DNA of 64,000 nt from Erysipelotrichia bacterium (GTDB taxonomy: Bacteria > Bacillota_I > Bacilli_A > Erysipelotrichales > Erysipelotrichaceae), in assembly GCA_012520255.1 (NCBI GenBank), contig JAAYOQ010000003.1, positions 22,517 through 86,516 of the forward strand. The letters run 5' to 3'. The notes under the pieces were generated by a model. The model saw nothing but the letters and a program-made list of their open reading frames with translations. It made no database searches and had not been told where the DNA came from. Of this stretch, positions 52,522 through 61,265 are shown in pieces. The position numbers and the translations under genes were made by a program. Within the stretch, counting starts at the first letter, position 1, and the number at the start of each line of letters is the position of its first letter.

Positions 52522-53184
52522 ATGGAAATTAAAGGTGTTATTTTTGATATGGATGGAACATTAACAGATTCAGAATGTTATGCCAGAGATCTTACTTTAT
52601 CGATTTTTACAGAAAAAGGGTATCCAATTAATGAACAGTTTTATAATGGATTAATCGGAACAAATCGAGACACAGCAATCAAAATACTTTATGAAAAAAC
52701 AAAAGATGATAAAGTTTCAGCTGAATTATTAGATATCTTTGCGGCTAAAATGATTGAAGCCTTTCATAATAAAAAAATTGGTTTCAAAAAAGGCGCTGTT
52801 GAAATTATAGATTATTTACGCTTTCACGATATTCCAACTGTTTTAGCAACCAGTGCTAACATGATGAAAGTTATCAGTTCTTTTAACAGCAACAATATGG
52901 AAGTTCCTTTTTCTCACATCGTTACTGGCGATATGGTTAAAAAAGGAAAGCCTGACCCTGAAATATTTCTTAAAGCAGCCAAACTTATTGATATCGATAT
53001 CAATAACTGTCTGGTTATTGAAGATTCCTATCATGGTATTGAAGCCTCTTTAGCCTCTGGAGCCATAACAATAATGGTTCCTGATTTACTGCCACCATTA
53101 GAAGAACATTTACAGCAAGGGGTTCTTTTGAAAAAAGACCTGTTTGAGGCCCTGGATTTTATTAAACAAAACGTAAACCTTTAG
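52522..53184 (+). CDS. HAD family phosphatase/phosphomutase, subfamily IA
   Basis: 220 residues from ATG 52522 (AAGGTGATC upstream; an earlier in-frame start has no site). Motif I KGVIFDMDGTLTDSE, motif II VLATSANM, motif III KKGKPDPEIFLKAAK and motif IV CLVIEDSYHGIEAS are those of beta-phosphoglucomutase-like enzymes. The exact sugar phosphate is unknown. The last 23 bases overlap the end of the convergent rsmF gene. Confidence 0.88.
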   Translation: MEIKGVIFDMDGTLTDSECYARDLTLSIFTEKGYPINEQFYNGLIGTNRDTAIKILYEKTKDDKVSAELLDIFAAKMIEAFHNKKIGFKKGAVEIIDYLRFHDIPTVLATSANMMKVISSFNSNNMEVPFSHIVTGDMVKKGKPDPEIFLKAAKLIDIDINNCLVIEDSYHGIEASLASGAITIMVPDLLPPLEEHLQQGVLLKKDLFEALDFIKQNVNL

Positions 53185-54463
53185 GAAATTTATTTTTGAT
53201 CTGCTGGCCATCACCTTTACCAAAGCCAACAGGTATACCTTTATAACAGATTTGGACATAGCCTTTATAACCTTTTTCCATAATTGACAGGCCGGTTAGA
53301 AAATCGTTAATTATTTTAGAGTCTGTAGTATCATAGACTCTTTTAAATTGATAATCGCTGATAAATAGATGATGGGCTGGCTCAACTCTATTTTTGACAA
53401 TTTTTCCAAGCAAAACCCCACTTCTAAGCACATTAGCTTTTAAATTTAACAATTCTTTTCTAGAAACATAAATTCTGGTATTGATGATTGTATAGTTAAC
53501 TTTTTCTTTTAGATTATCTTCAATGAATTTATCCACTAATTTATTTTGTGAAAAAGATAAAGTTTTTAATTTAATACAATCGGTAGAAGAGGTCTTAATA
53601 AACTTACTGACAAAATGACCTTCTCCACCCTGATAAGGAAACACTCGTCTTGTCAATCCTTTTTCATCAAAGCCGGTCTGCCCGCAAGATAAATTAGTAC
53701 TAACCAGTTTCATGTCTGGATACTTCTTTAAAAATAATCGGACTACTTCTTCATTTTCGTGTTTATTGAAGGTACAGGTTGAATAAACTAAAATTCCATT
53801 TTCTTTTAAAGTCAGATAACCATAATCCAAAATATATAATTGTCTTCTCTGATTAGCAATTACAGCATTGAAATTATATTCAGCCATTTTATCAGGATAC
53901 TTTTTAAACATTCCCGCTCCAGTACAAGGCGCATCTATTAAAACTTTATCAAAAACCGATAACAGTTTTGGACATAGATCCTCAACATCATTATTGGTAA
54001 GCAGATAATTTTCACAACCAAAGCGCTCAATATTTGTCAGTAAAATATTAGCTCTTTTTTTATCATATTCATTGCTGAGTAAAAATCCCGTTTTGTTTAA
54101 TCTGGAAAGAATCTGAGTTGATTTTCCTCCCGGTGCAGCACACAAATCCAATACCCAATCCCCTTCTTTAATATCTAAGGCATTTACCACCATGGTAGCA
54201 CTAGGTTCCTGAAGATAAAAAAGACCCGCTAAATGATAAGGATGTTTACCTAATCTATCTTCAGATTGTAAATAATAAGTATCCTCATCAAAAGCTGTCT
54301 TTTCTTTTATTTCTATTTCATCACTTATAGTCTGATAATCAGCTTTTAAACGGTTAATCCTAAGTGCTTTATAAAGTGGATCAGAAAAAGAATTGACAAA
54401 TTTTTCAAATTCCAACTCATTTAACATTTCTTTCATTTCTTTTAAAAAATAACTGTTATTCAT
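53162..54463 (-). CDS. rsmF: RsmF/NOL1-NOP2-Sun family RNA (cytosine-5) methyltransferase
   Basis: 433 residues. SAM-binding motif WVLDLCAAPGGKSTQIL (about residue 104), then the two catalytic cysteines in VLIDAPCTGAGMF and LVYSTCTFNKHENEE. The C-terminal part (about 300-433) has the RsmF-type RNA-binding extension ending in GFGKGDGQQIKNKFPKGLR. It probably makes m5C in 16S rRNA. It overlaps queT by 8 bases and the opposite-strand HAD gene by 23. Confidence 0.92.
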   Translation of the reverse strand: MNNSYFLKEMKEMLNELEFEKFVNSFSDPLYKALRINRLKADYQTISDEIEIKEKTAFDEDTYYLQSEDRLGKHPYHLAGLFYLQEPSATMVVNALDIKEGDWVLDLCAAPGGKSTQILSRLNKTGFLLSNEYDKKRANILLTNIERFGCENYLLTNNDVEDLCPKLLSVFDKVLIDAPCTGAGMFKKYPDKMAEYNFNAVIANQRRQLYILDYGYLTLKENGILVYSTCTFNKHENEEVVRLFLKKYPDMKLVSTNLSCGQTGFDEKGLTRRVFPYQGGEGHFVSKFIKTSSTDCIKLKTLSFSQNKLVDKFIEDNLKEKVNYTIINTRIYVSRKELLNLKANVLRSGVLLGKIVKNRVEPAHHLFISDYQFKRVYDTTDSKIINDFLTGLSIMEKGYKGYVQICYKGIPVGFGKGDGQQIKNKFPKGLRFV

Positions 54464-54959
54464 TAATTTTCCTATTCTTTAATGCCAGATAAACTGGAAT
54501 GCCGATTAATAAAAGTACTCCCAACTCACCAACAAATACCTGTAAACCATAAATTAACCAATAGATTATTAAATCATTCGCATTAAAAACAATAGCTAAC
54601 TCTAGTCCGACAATTATCCCGTTAATTACAGCTGGAACAATTAAACTTAAAAGTGGAAGTTGTTTGATCTTTTTATCTTTAAGATTATACATCATCACAC
54701 AGCTGATAAAAGTTGCACTACTTCCGAAAATAATATCCATAACACCTATTGGATTTGCTCCTGACAACAAGCCTGTCATGTTGGCTAAAAAACAGCCAAA
54801 TGTCAATCCATAGACATAATCAAAATCAAACAAGACCAAAACCAGCAATGCTTCTGAAATTCTAAATTGAATCGAGCCAAAAGATGCAGGAGCAATAATT
54901 AAAGTCACTACTACATACATACTGCTAATTAACATCTGTCTGGTATATTTTTTTAACAT
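54456..54959 (-). CDS. queT: QueT family ECF transporter substrate-binding subunit
   Basis: 167-residue membrane protein with five or six hydrophobic segments. ASFGSIQFRISEALLVLVLF (about residues 25-44) and GLLSGANPIGVMDIIFGS match QueT, the S component for queuosine precursors. The energising ECF module (EcfA/EcfT) is not in the window. It lies 2 bases after uppP. I looked for a preQ1 riboswitch in front of the unit and did not find one. Confidence 0.87.
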   Translation of the reverse strand: MLKKYTRQMLISSMYVVVTLIIAPASFGSIQFRISEALLVLVLFDFDYVYGLTFGCFLANMTGLLSGANPIGVMDIIFGSSATFISCVMMYNLKDKKIKQLPLLSLIVPAVINGIIVGLELAIVFNANDLIIYWLIYGLQVFVGELGVLLLIGIPVYLALKNRKINE

Positions 54960-54961
54960 AA

Positions 54962-55783
54962 TTATTTAATAAAATTAAAGTAAACTAACACTAAAATTCC
55001 CAGTATAATCCTGTAGATACCAAAAGCTTTGAAGTCATTCTTTTTAATATAATTCATTAAAAATCTGATTGAATAAACTGAGACAATAAAAGAAATAAAT
55101 GTTCCAACTATTAAAACAATCCATTCGCTAGCTCCAAAAGCAAAACCACATTTTAAGAGTTTTAAAAGAGTTGCGCCAGCCATTATTGGTATAGCCATGA
55201 AAAAAGAAAACTCACTGACACCCTCTTTACCACAACCCAAAATTCGACCACCGATAATAGTACTGCCACTTCTGCTGGTTCCAGGAATTAAAGCCAGCAT
55301 TTGAAATAAACCAATATTGGCAGCAGTAATATAGTCAATATCTTCAACTTTTTCCATCGTTACACGAATATGCATATTTTCAATAATAATAAAAGCTATA
55401 CCATAGACAATTAAAGCGATTGCTATTGTTGTTGGATTGTAAAATAAAGCATCAATTACATCGTCAATCAAAAAACCAACGATAGCTGCAGGAAGACAGC
55501 CAACTAAAACTTTTGACCATAAAATCCAGGTAGATTTTCTTTGAGCAAAAGTAGTGTTTTTAAAATCAAATGGCCATAATTTTTTAAAATATAAAACAAC
55601 TACTGCTAAAATTGAACCTAGTTGAATAACCACAAAAAAAGTATTTACAAACTCCAGGGAGAATTGTAACTGTAAAAACTCATTGACTAAAATAATATGT
55701 CCAGTTGATGAAATAGGCAAAAATTCACTGATACCCTGAACAATTCCTAATATAACAGCTTTAATAATTTCAAAAATAAGCAT
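54962..55783 (-). CDS. uppP: Undecaprenyl-diphosphatase UppP (BacA)
   Basis: 273-residue membrane phosphatase that recycles the cell-wall lipid carrier (undecaprenyl diphosphate to monophosphate). Catalytic regions: GIVQGISEFLPISSTGHII (about residues 14-32; the Gln and Glu motif) and ALIPGTSRSGSTIIGGRILG (about 163). Eight membrane segments are visible. It also gives bacitracin tolerance. First gene of uppP-queT-rsmF. AGAAGG precedes ATG 55783. Confidence 0.94.
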   Translation of the reverse strand: MLIFEIIKAVILGIVQGISEFLPISSTGHIILVNEFLQLQFSLEFVNTFFVVIQLGSILAVVVLYFKKLWPFDFKNTTFAQRKSTWILWSKVLVGCLPAAIVGFLIDDVIDALFYNPTTIAIALIVYGIAFIIIENMHIRVTMEKVEDIDYITAANIGLFQMLALIPGTSRSGSTIIGGRILGCGKEGVSEFSFFMAIPIMAGATLLKLLKCGFAFGASEWIVLIVGTFISFIVSVYSIRFLMNYIKKNDFKAFGIYRIILGILVLVYFNFIK

Positions 55784-55811
55784 AAAAGCACCTTCTTTTC
55801 TTCACTTGAAC

Positions 55812-55820
55812 ATTATAGCA
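55812..55820 (-). promoter_or_regulatory. Extended -10 element of the uppP promoter
   Basis: Minus-strand TGCTATAAT, 29 bases before uppP. Only a weak -35 (TTATTA) stands at the right distance, as is usual for extended -10 promoters. Confidence 0.4.
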
Positions 55821-55833
55821 AACTTCATCTCTT

Positions 55834-55867
55834 AATAAAAGAATAGAAATCAATGTTCCTATTCTTG
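55834..55867 (-). terminator. Terminator of the DegV gene
   Basis: Minus-strand AAGAATAG / CTATTCTT stem (arms 55859-55866 and 55839-55846), 12-base loop, then TTATTA. Confidence 0.55.
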
Positions 55868-55909
55868 AAAAAATATACAAATAAGTTCTCTGAAAAAAAA
55901 TTATACCAT

Positions 55910-56749
55910 CTACTTTTCTTTTATTTCATACCCCAATATTAAGCCACCTTTTTCAGCATAATAGCCACACAACCCACCAGTTAAATGACTATTTATCTTA
56001 CAGTCAGGATATTTGTCTTTGATAAGTTTTGTAATAAATTCATTGGCTTCATCATTAAATACATGAGAAATTACGACTTTATCACCTGCAAAACCAGCTT
56101 TTTCCATTTCCACAAACATCCTTTTTAAAACATTTTTCATTCCTTTGCCTTTGTAGATAAGCTCAATTCTGCCATCATCACTGCCCTGGCCCAGCATTTT
56201 AATTCCCAAAATACCAACTAAAGAAGCCACAATACTGTTTACTCTTCCATTGTTGGCCAGATTTTTAACTGAATTTAAGGCAAATAAAATTTTACATCTA
56301 GGCATATATTTTTCCATTTCAGCACATGTATCAGCAAAATTTAATCCTTTTTCTTTCAATTCAACAATCTTTTCAATCATTAAAACCATTTCAGGTCCTG
56401 TAGAACATGAATCTATTGCATATATTTTTGCCTCAGGATTTTCTTCTAAATAAGCCTCTTTAGCTTTTTGAAGCGAGTTATAGCTGCCGGAAAGATTGCC
56501 GGAAATAGTAATCGCATAAATTTCTTTTTCGCCTTCAAAAGCCTTAAGCCATTCGCCAATGTTAGGACAAGAGGTTGATGACTTTTCTTTTGTTGTATAT
56601 AGATACTCAACCATCTTTTTCAGTTCTATACCTTTTTGGTCAACAAACTCTCCTATTTCTGTATGAATTTTTAAAGGAACCGTTGTATAGTTGATACCTT
56701 CTATTTCATACAGGTTTGATGATGAGTCTGATATGATTTTATATCCCAT
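55910..56749 (-). CDS. DegV family fatty-acid-binding protein
   Basis: 279 residues. The DegV start YKIISDSSSNLYE and TTKEKSSTSCPNIGEWLKAF (the SxTSxP-like lipid-binding region, about residue 57) are seen, with the fatty-acid carboxylate contact in AITISGNLSGSYNS (about 77-90). It presents fatty acids to the FakA kinase for phospholipid synthesis; no fakA is nearby. Single gene with AAAGGAGGGAG upstream. Confidence 0.92.
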   Translation of the reverse strand: MGYKIISDSSSNLYEIEGINYTTVPLKIHTEIGEFVDQKGIELKKMVEYLYTTKEKSSTSCPNIGEWLKAFEGEKEIYAITISGNLSGSYNSLQKAKEAYLEENPEAKIYAIDSCSTGPEMVLMIEKIVELKEKGLNFADTCAEMEKYMPRCKILFALNSVKNLANNGRVNSIVASLVGILGIKMLGQGSDDGRIELIYKGKGMKNVLKRMFVEMEKAGFAGDKVVISHVFNDEANEFITKLIKDKYPDCKINSHLTGGLCGYYAEKGGLILGYEIKEK

Positions 56750-56863
56750 ATAACTCCCTCCTTTGTCTATAATAAATTGTATAATTTTACTTATTTTTTT
56801 ACAAGATTTTTAAAATCAATTTATATATCATATCAATAAACAAAATCATATTTTGCTTATCTT

Positions 56864-56898
56864 TTTAAAAAAATCAACTTCTAAAAGCTGATTTTTAC
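56864..56898 (-). terminator. Terminator of the pyrophosphatase gene
   Basis: Twelve-base stem AAAAATCAGCTT / AAGTTGATTTTT on the minus strand (arms 56885-56896 and 56869-56880), four-base loop, T run. Confidence 0.75.
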
Positions 56899-56921
56899 TT
56901 TTGGAATTTAACTTTATATTG

Positions 56922-58544
56922 TTATTCCAATACATCCGAAATCATCGGTATCAACTGTTGTTTTCTGCTGATGACATCCTTCAAAAATATAAATTCACCA
57001 ACATATTCACCTTTCTTTTTAAACACCTCTTCTAATTTGTTTACACCTGGACCTTCAGCTAAAATATAAGAACCGCTTCCATCTATTAGCGAAAACACCA
57101 TCATTACGATGTTTGAGTTGCTATCTTTAGAATAGTTTTTCATAATGATTTGCATCTGTTCTTTTAAAGGTTCAATTGATTCATAATTAACAATATTGCT
57201 CTGGCCGACACTGACCTTATTTTTATTGATATCAAATTGTTTTAAATCAGTTCTAAAGATAAAGTCACATGACTTATCTTCCAATGTTGCTCCAGCGGCT
57301 AATATTTTCGGTCCTATTCTTTCCATGTCCAATTTAGATAAATCAGCTAAATATTCAGCCTGTTCAATATCTTCATTTGTACAGGTAACAGACTTAAAGT
57401 TTACTGTATCTGAAATAATTGCACAACATAACAATCCTGCTAAATCTTTAGGAATTTCAACATTGTTTTCTTGGAAAATCTTTGAAATTATTGTTGCACA
57501 GCAACCTACCTGCTCATTTCTGAAATGAACTGGTGAAGGAGTTTTAATTCCACCAAGTCGATGATGGTCAATTATTTCAAGAATGTTTGCTTCCTCTGCT
57601 CCTTCAATTGATTGAGAATACTCATTGTGATCCACTAATATCAAATTTCTATTTGAATGTCGAAGGACATGATATCTTGATATAGTTCCAATGACATTAT
57701 TCCTTTTGTCTAAAATTGGATAACTACGGAATCTTGTTTTGTTGATAACAGTTTTAACATCATCAATATAATCATCATATTGAAAAGTAATCAGATCTTT
57801 GGTCATTATCTTATCAACGCTTGTCGCAAAATAAGTGTACTTAATAACATCATAAATACTCTCATCACAAGTAACCAGATTACATCCATGTTTTTTGGCC
57901 AGTTTAAGAACTTTGTCTGAAAACTTATCTGTTTTTGTCGCAATTAAAGTTGCAGCTTTATTTTTTATTGCCATTTCATGCAGTCTACTATCATCACCTG
58001 TAACAACTATTTTATCTTCACATTCTTTATCATCAACACCAGCCATGACATGCATACGACCAATTGATCTTTGAACATCATCTTTATAAACCAATTCTCC
58101 ATCAAAAAAACTGGCAATATCTTCAATTGGAGTACTTCTTATTAATTCGTTATTTCTATCTTGATGCGGAATCAATGGTTTGATGATATCAGAAGTAGTT
58201 GCCATACCTAAAAACCTTCTTTTGTCATCAACTATCGCGATAACTTTTCTACCATGTTCCCTCATTTTCATCAAGGCAGTATATACTGTATCAGTAGGCT
58301 TACAAGTAACAATATCATCAAAATCGGTATCTCTAACACGTGTTCTAATATTTTTAACAAGCGGTGGCGCAAATTCATTGAACATACTTAAAATGTACTC
58401 TGTTTCACGGTTAATTTCACCAATTCTTACCGCAATCGCATCATAGCCCATTTGCTGTTTGAAATACGCATAAGCCATTGCTGAAATTATCGAATCTGAG
58501 TCGGGGTTTTTGTGTCCAGTAACGTAAATTGTATTTCTTGACAT
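56922..58544 (-). CDS. ppaC: Manganese-dependent inorganic pyrophosphatase with CBS and DRTGG domains
   Basis: 540 residues from ATG 58544 (GGAG seven bases upstream; the ATG two codons earlier is too close to it). The DHH catalytic domain begins YVTGHKNPDSDSIISA and is interrupted by CBS 1 (about 75-125), a DRTGG-type domain (about 200-245) and CBS 2 (MTKDLITFQYDDYIDDVKTV, about 245-300). It then resumes with LILVDHNE, EIIDHHRLGGI and AIISDTVNFKS, and ends with DHHA2. CBS-PPases of this type are controlled by adenine nucleotides. It drives biosynthesis by hydrolysing pyrophosphate. Confidence 0.95.
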   Translation of the reverse strand: MSRNTIYVTGHKNPDSDSIISAMAYAYFKQQMGYDAIAVRIGEINRETEYILSMFNEFAPPLVKNIRTRVRDTDFDDIVTCKPTDTVYTALMKMREHGRKVIAIVDDKRRFLGMATTSDIIKPLIPHQDRNNELIRSTPIEDIASFFDGELVYKDDVQRSIGRMHVMAGVDDKECEDKIVVTGDDSRLHEMAIKNKAATLIATKTDKFSDKVLKLAKKHGCNLVTCDESIYDVIKYTYFATSVDKIMTKDLITFQYDDYIDDVKTVINKTRFRSYPILDKRNNVIGTISRYHVLRHSNRNLILVDHNEYSQSIEGAEEANILEIIDHHRLGGIKTPSPVHFRNEQVGCCATIISKIFQENNVEIPKDLAGLLCCAIISDTVNFKSVTCTNEDIEQAEYLADLSKLDMERIGPKILAAGATLEDKSCDFIFRTDLKQFDINKNKVSVGQSNIVNYESIEPLKEQMQIIMKNYSKDSNSNIVMMVFSLIDGSGSYILAEGPGVNKLEEVFKKKGEYVGEFIFLKDVISRKQQLIPMISDVLE

Positions 58545-58595
58545 AAACATACTCCTTTTAACTTATACTTTATTATAACTTATTTATCATTTAAT

Positions 58596-58625
58596 TTGTA
58601 TCATTGACTGAGGATAAAGTATAAT
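58596..58625 (+). promoter_or_regulatory. Candidate promoter of the aminotransferase-HAD unit
   Basis: TTGTAT (58596-58601), 18 bases, TATAAT (58620-58625). The -10 is only 13 bases from ATG 58639, so the leader is very short. Confidence 0.4.
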
Positions 58626-58638
58626 ATATCTGGTGATA

Positions 58639-60108
58639 ATGATGGAAAAAGAAAACGTAAGAAAAGAAATACAGGCAATCGATGATATGCTTTCGGATTT
58701 ATTTGAGAAAAGAATAATTCTTTCTAAAAAAGAAAAAGATTTAATTGAAAAAGAAAGATTTGTTTTAACTACTGAAAAAGAAATAAAAGACAGCGATGTT
58801 TCTTTGATTAAAAAGCAATTTGCCAATCAGTTGGATGATTTGTCAAAGGCCTTTGTCAAAAGGACAAATGACATTAACGACTTGTTTTTAAACAATAGTG
58901 CTGACTTCTCTGTTTATAAAGACAGTGTTTTTGAATTGAGAACCCTGGCTAAAAAAGCAATTGATGAAGGAAATTCAGATGTGATTAATGCCACAATCGG
59001 CACTCTTTTTGATGAAAATAAAAAAATAGCTATTATTGATACTGTTTATGATTGCTACAACGCCGTTAATAATTCAGTAAAAGCTTCCTATGCTAAATCT
59101 ATTACTGGAAACGAAGATTTTAATGAAGCGATATTTAATTGGATTAACCAGAACAATAATATTAGTCTCTATCATAAAACTGTTGCAGCTCCTGGAGGAA
59201 CTGGAGCTTTAGCTTTAGCTTTTAATAACTTTTTAAATTCTAACGAAACAGTACTTCTGCCGCAAACATCATGGGGTTCCTACAAGGTAATAGCCAAAGA
59301 TGCCAATTTAAAATGTGAATTTTATAAATTAACTGACGAAAACAATAATGTTGATTTGCAGGATTTATTTTTAAAAGCCTTAAAAATCATCAGACAACAG
59401 AGAAAACTGTTTGTTGTTATCAATGATCCCTGTCAGAATCCAACAGGTATATCATTAGGTTCTGAAAACTGGAAGTTAATGATTAAAGTTTTCAATAAAA
59501 TTTCTGAATCTGGACCAGTTATTATCGTTAATGATGTTGCCTATATTGATTATTGCTATAACGATGGTTATGATTATTTCAAAACCTTCAATGAAGCTAA
59601 TGAAAATATAATGTTTAATGTCACTTATAGTTGCTCAAAGGCTTTCACTGCTTATGGAATGCGAGTTGGAGCTAACATCATCCTGTCTAAAAACAGGCAG
59701 GCTGTAGATAATGCTTACAATGCCTTTTCTAGAACCTGCAGATCATTGTGGAGTAATATTAATCATGGTTTTATGGAAGCAGTAGTTAAAATATTAAATG
59801 AAAATAAAGAAAAATATCTAAATGAAAAACAACAGCTGATTAATTTATTAAAAGCAAGAAGTGAAATATTCTTAAATAAGGCTAAAGAAGTTGATTTACC
59901 TTTATACCCATATACAGAAGGTTTCTTTGCCACTATTAAAATTGAAGATGATAATGTCTTGAATAAATTTCACAATAACCTGATTGCTAAGCATATTTTT
60001 GCGGTTAAATTTGATAAAGGGATAAGAATTTCTCTTTGTGCTATCAGTAAAGAAGAAGCTGAAAAACTACCAGAACTGTTAAAAGAAACATTAGAGGCCA
60101 GCAAATAA
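58639..60108 (+). CDS. Class I-alpha aminotransferase with chorismate-mutase-like N-terminal domain
   Basis: 489 residues from ATG 58639 (the ATG at 58642 is equally possible; GGTGAT lies upstream). Residues 1-80 are helical and follow the AroQ chorismate-mutase pattern: VRKEIQAIDDMLSDLFEKR with both arginines in place; later active-site residues are unclear. From about residue 100 it is a PLP enzyme of the AspC/TyrB type: PGGTGALALAFNNFL, VINDPCQNPTGISL, and the Schiff-base lysine in YSCSKAFTAYGMRVGAN (about 335). Aspartate, tyrosine or phenylalanine transamination is likely. It is coupled to the HAD gene by a one-base overlap (TAATG). Confidence 0.85.
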   Translation: MMEKENVRKEIQAIDDMLSDLFEKRIILSKKEKDLIEKERFVLTTEKEIKDSDVSLIKKQFANQLDDLSKAFVKRTNDINDLFLNNSADFSVYKDSVFELRTLAKKAIDEGNSDVINATIGTLFDENKKIAIIDTVYDCYNAVNNSVKASYAKSITGNEDFNEAIFNWINQNNNISLYHKTVAAPGGTGALALAFNNFLNSNETVLLPQTSWGSYKVIAKDANLKCEFYKLTDENNNVDLQDLFLKALKIIRQQRKLFVVINDPCQNPTGISLGSENWKLMIKVFNKISESGPVIIVNDVAYIDYCYNDGYDYFKTFNEANENIMFNVTYSCSKAFTAYGMRVGANIILSKNRQAVDNAYNAFSRTCRSLWSNINHGFMEAVVKILNENKEKYLNEKQQLINLLKARSEIFLNKAKEVDLPLYPYTEGFFATIKIEDDNVLNKFHNNLIAKHIFAVKFDKGIRISLCAISKEEAEKLPELLKETLEASK

Positions 60109-60914
60109 TGATTAAAGTAGCCATCATGTATGACTTTGACATGACCCTTTGTACTAAAAACATGCAAGAATACTCTTTACTTCCTACTTTAGGAATTGAA
60201 CCAGCATTATTTTGGCAGGAAGTAGAAGATTATTCAGTCAAGGCTAATATGGATTCAATTCTGGCATATATGTATCTTTTAATAAAAAAAGCCAAAGAAA
60301 AAAACATAACCTTAACTAGAGATTTTTTCAACAGCTTAGGCAAAGATATAGTTTATTTCCCGGGTGTTGAACAGTTTTTTGATCGCATCAATAACTACGC
60401 ACTAGAACATGATATTTTGCTTCAGCACTTTATCATTTCATCAGGAACCAAAGAAATAATTGATGGTTGCTCTATCAAAGACAAATTTACCAGAATATTT
60501 GCCTGTGAATATCATTACGATGAAAATGGCCAGGCCGACTTTCCAGCATTAGCTATCAATTATACTGGAAAAACTCAGTTTCTTTTTAGAATAAACAAAA
60601 ACTCTTTAGATGTTTTTGATAATTCTACCATTAACTCGTTTTCAACTGCCAGAGACATTCCCTTTGAACAGATGATTTATATTGGCGATGGATTTACTGA
60701 TGTGCCTTGTATGCGGCTTGTAAAAGCCAATGGTGGCTATTCTATAGCTGTGCATGATAAAGGAAAAGAAACTTATAAAAAATTAGTAGATGACGGGCGA
60801 GTTAATTATGTTGCTGTAGCTGACTATCGTGAAAACAGTGAAATTGATAATATCATCAGGTTAATTTTAGAAAAGATTGCTACTCAACATCAATTAAAAA
60901 AGTATAGTAAATAG
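60108..60914 (+). CDS. HAD superfamily phosphatase
   Basis: 268 residues. Motif I is IMYDFDMTLCTKNM (Asp-x-Asp kept, Met in place of Gly), motif II HFIISSGTKEII (about residue 106), and motif IV MIYIGDGFTDVPCMRLV (about 188). A helical cap lies between motifs I and II. Its partner gene suggests a role near amino-acid metabolism, for example phosphoserine-like phosphatase activity, but this is only a guess. Its ATG shares a base with the aminotransferase stop. Confidence 0.85.
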   Translation: MIKVAIMYDFDMTLCTKNMQEYSLLPTLGIEPALFWQEVEDYSVKANMDSILAYMYLLIKKAKEKNITLTRDFFNSLGKDIVYFPGVEQFFDRINNYALEHDILLQHFIISSGTKEIIDGCSIKDKFTRIFACEYHYDENGQADFPALAINYTGKTQFLFRINKNSLDVFDNSTINSFSTARDIPFEQMIYIGDGFTDVPCMRLVKANGGYSIAVHDKGKETYKKLVDDGRVNYVAVADYRENSEIDNIIRLILEKIATQHQLKKYSK

Positions 60915-60990
60915 ACAATAAGGAATTCTTGTTGTTTTTCTTCACTACTCTTTATAAAATTTTTCGCGAAATTTTTCATAAAATTTTTTA

Positions 60991-61019
60991 TTGCATTCAC
61001 TTGAAAGATTGTTTATAAT
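60991..61019 (+). promoter_or_regulatory. Promoter of tRNA-Leu
   Basis: TTGCAT (60991-60996), 17 bases, TATAAT (61014-61019), ending 10 bases before the tRNA. Confidence 0.6.
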
Positions 61020-61029
61020 GATTAGGCAT

Positions 61030-61114
61030 GCGGATGTGGCGAAACTGGTAGACGCACTAGACTTAGGATCTAGCGCCGCGAGGCATGGGGGTTCGAGTCC
61101 CTTCATCCGCACCA
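61030..61114 (+). tRNA. tRNA-Leu (anticodon UAG)
   Basis: The 85-base gene includes an encoded CCA. The acceptor stem GCGGATG pairs with CATCCGC, the anticodon loop CTTAGGA carries TAG between CTAGA and TCTAG arms, and the T loop is GGTTCGAGTCC. A long variable arm (class II) agrees with leucine. It reads CUN codons. A typical leaderless single tRNA unit. Confidence 0.96.
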
Positions 61115-61126
61115 GGCTATAAACAT

Positions 61127-61156
61127 GAATGATATCCGATTTATCATTCTTTTTTT
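61127..61156 (+). terminator. Terminator of tRNA-Leu
   Basis: GAATGAT / ATCATTC stem (61127-61133, 61143-61149) with a nine-base loop and seven to eight Ts. Confidence 0.7.
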
Positions 61157-61179
61157 CTGAAAAATGATATAGCGACATT

Positions 61180-61208
61180 TTTATTGTATCTAAAAAGTAT
61201 GATATAAT
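61180..61208 (+). promoter_or_regulatory. Candidate promoter of tex
   Basis: TTTATT (61180-61185), 17 bases, TATAAT (61203-61208), about 58 bases before tex. Confidence 0.5.
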
Positions 61209-61265
61209 ACTAAAGCGACAAAGTGTATTAAAAATACACTTGATATAGAAAGAAGGAAAAATGGT

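Noticed and set aside
55784..55909. preQ1 riboswitch upstream of the uppP-queT unit
   Set aside because: I looked for the GAGGTTC...CCCTCTATAAAAAACTA-type pattern; only a DegV terminator and an extended -10 are visible.
60945..61178. 77-codon ORF on the minus strand (with VRMKGLEPPCLAALDPKSSA)
   Set aside because: It is the antisense of tRNA-Leu; this peptide is a well-known false prediction over leucine tRNA genes.
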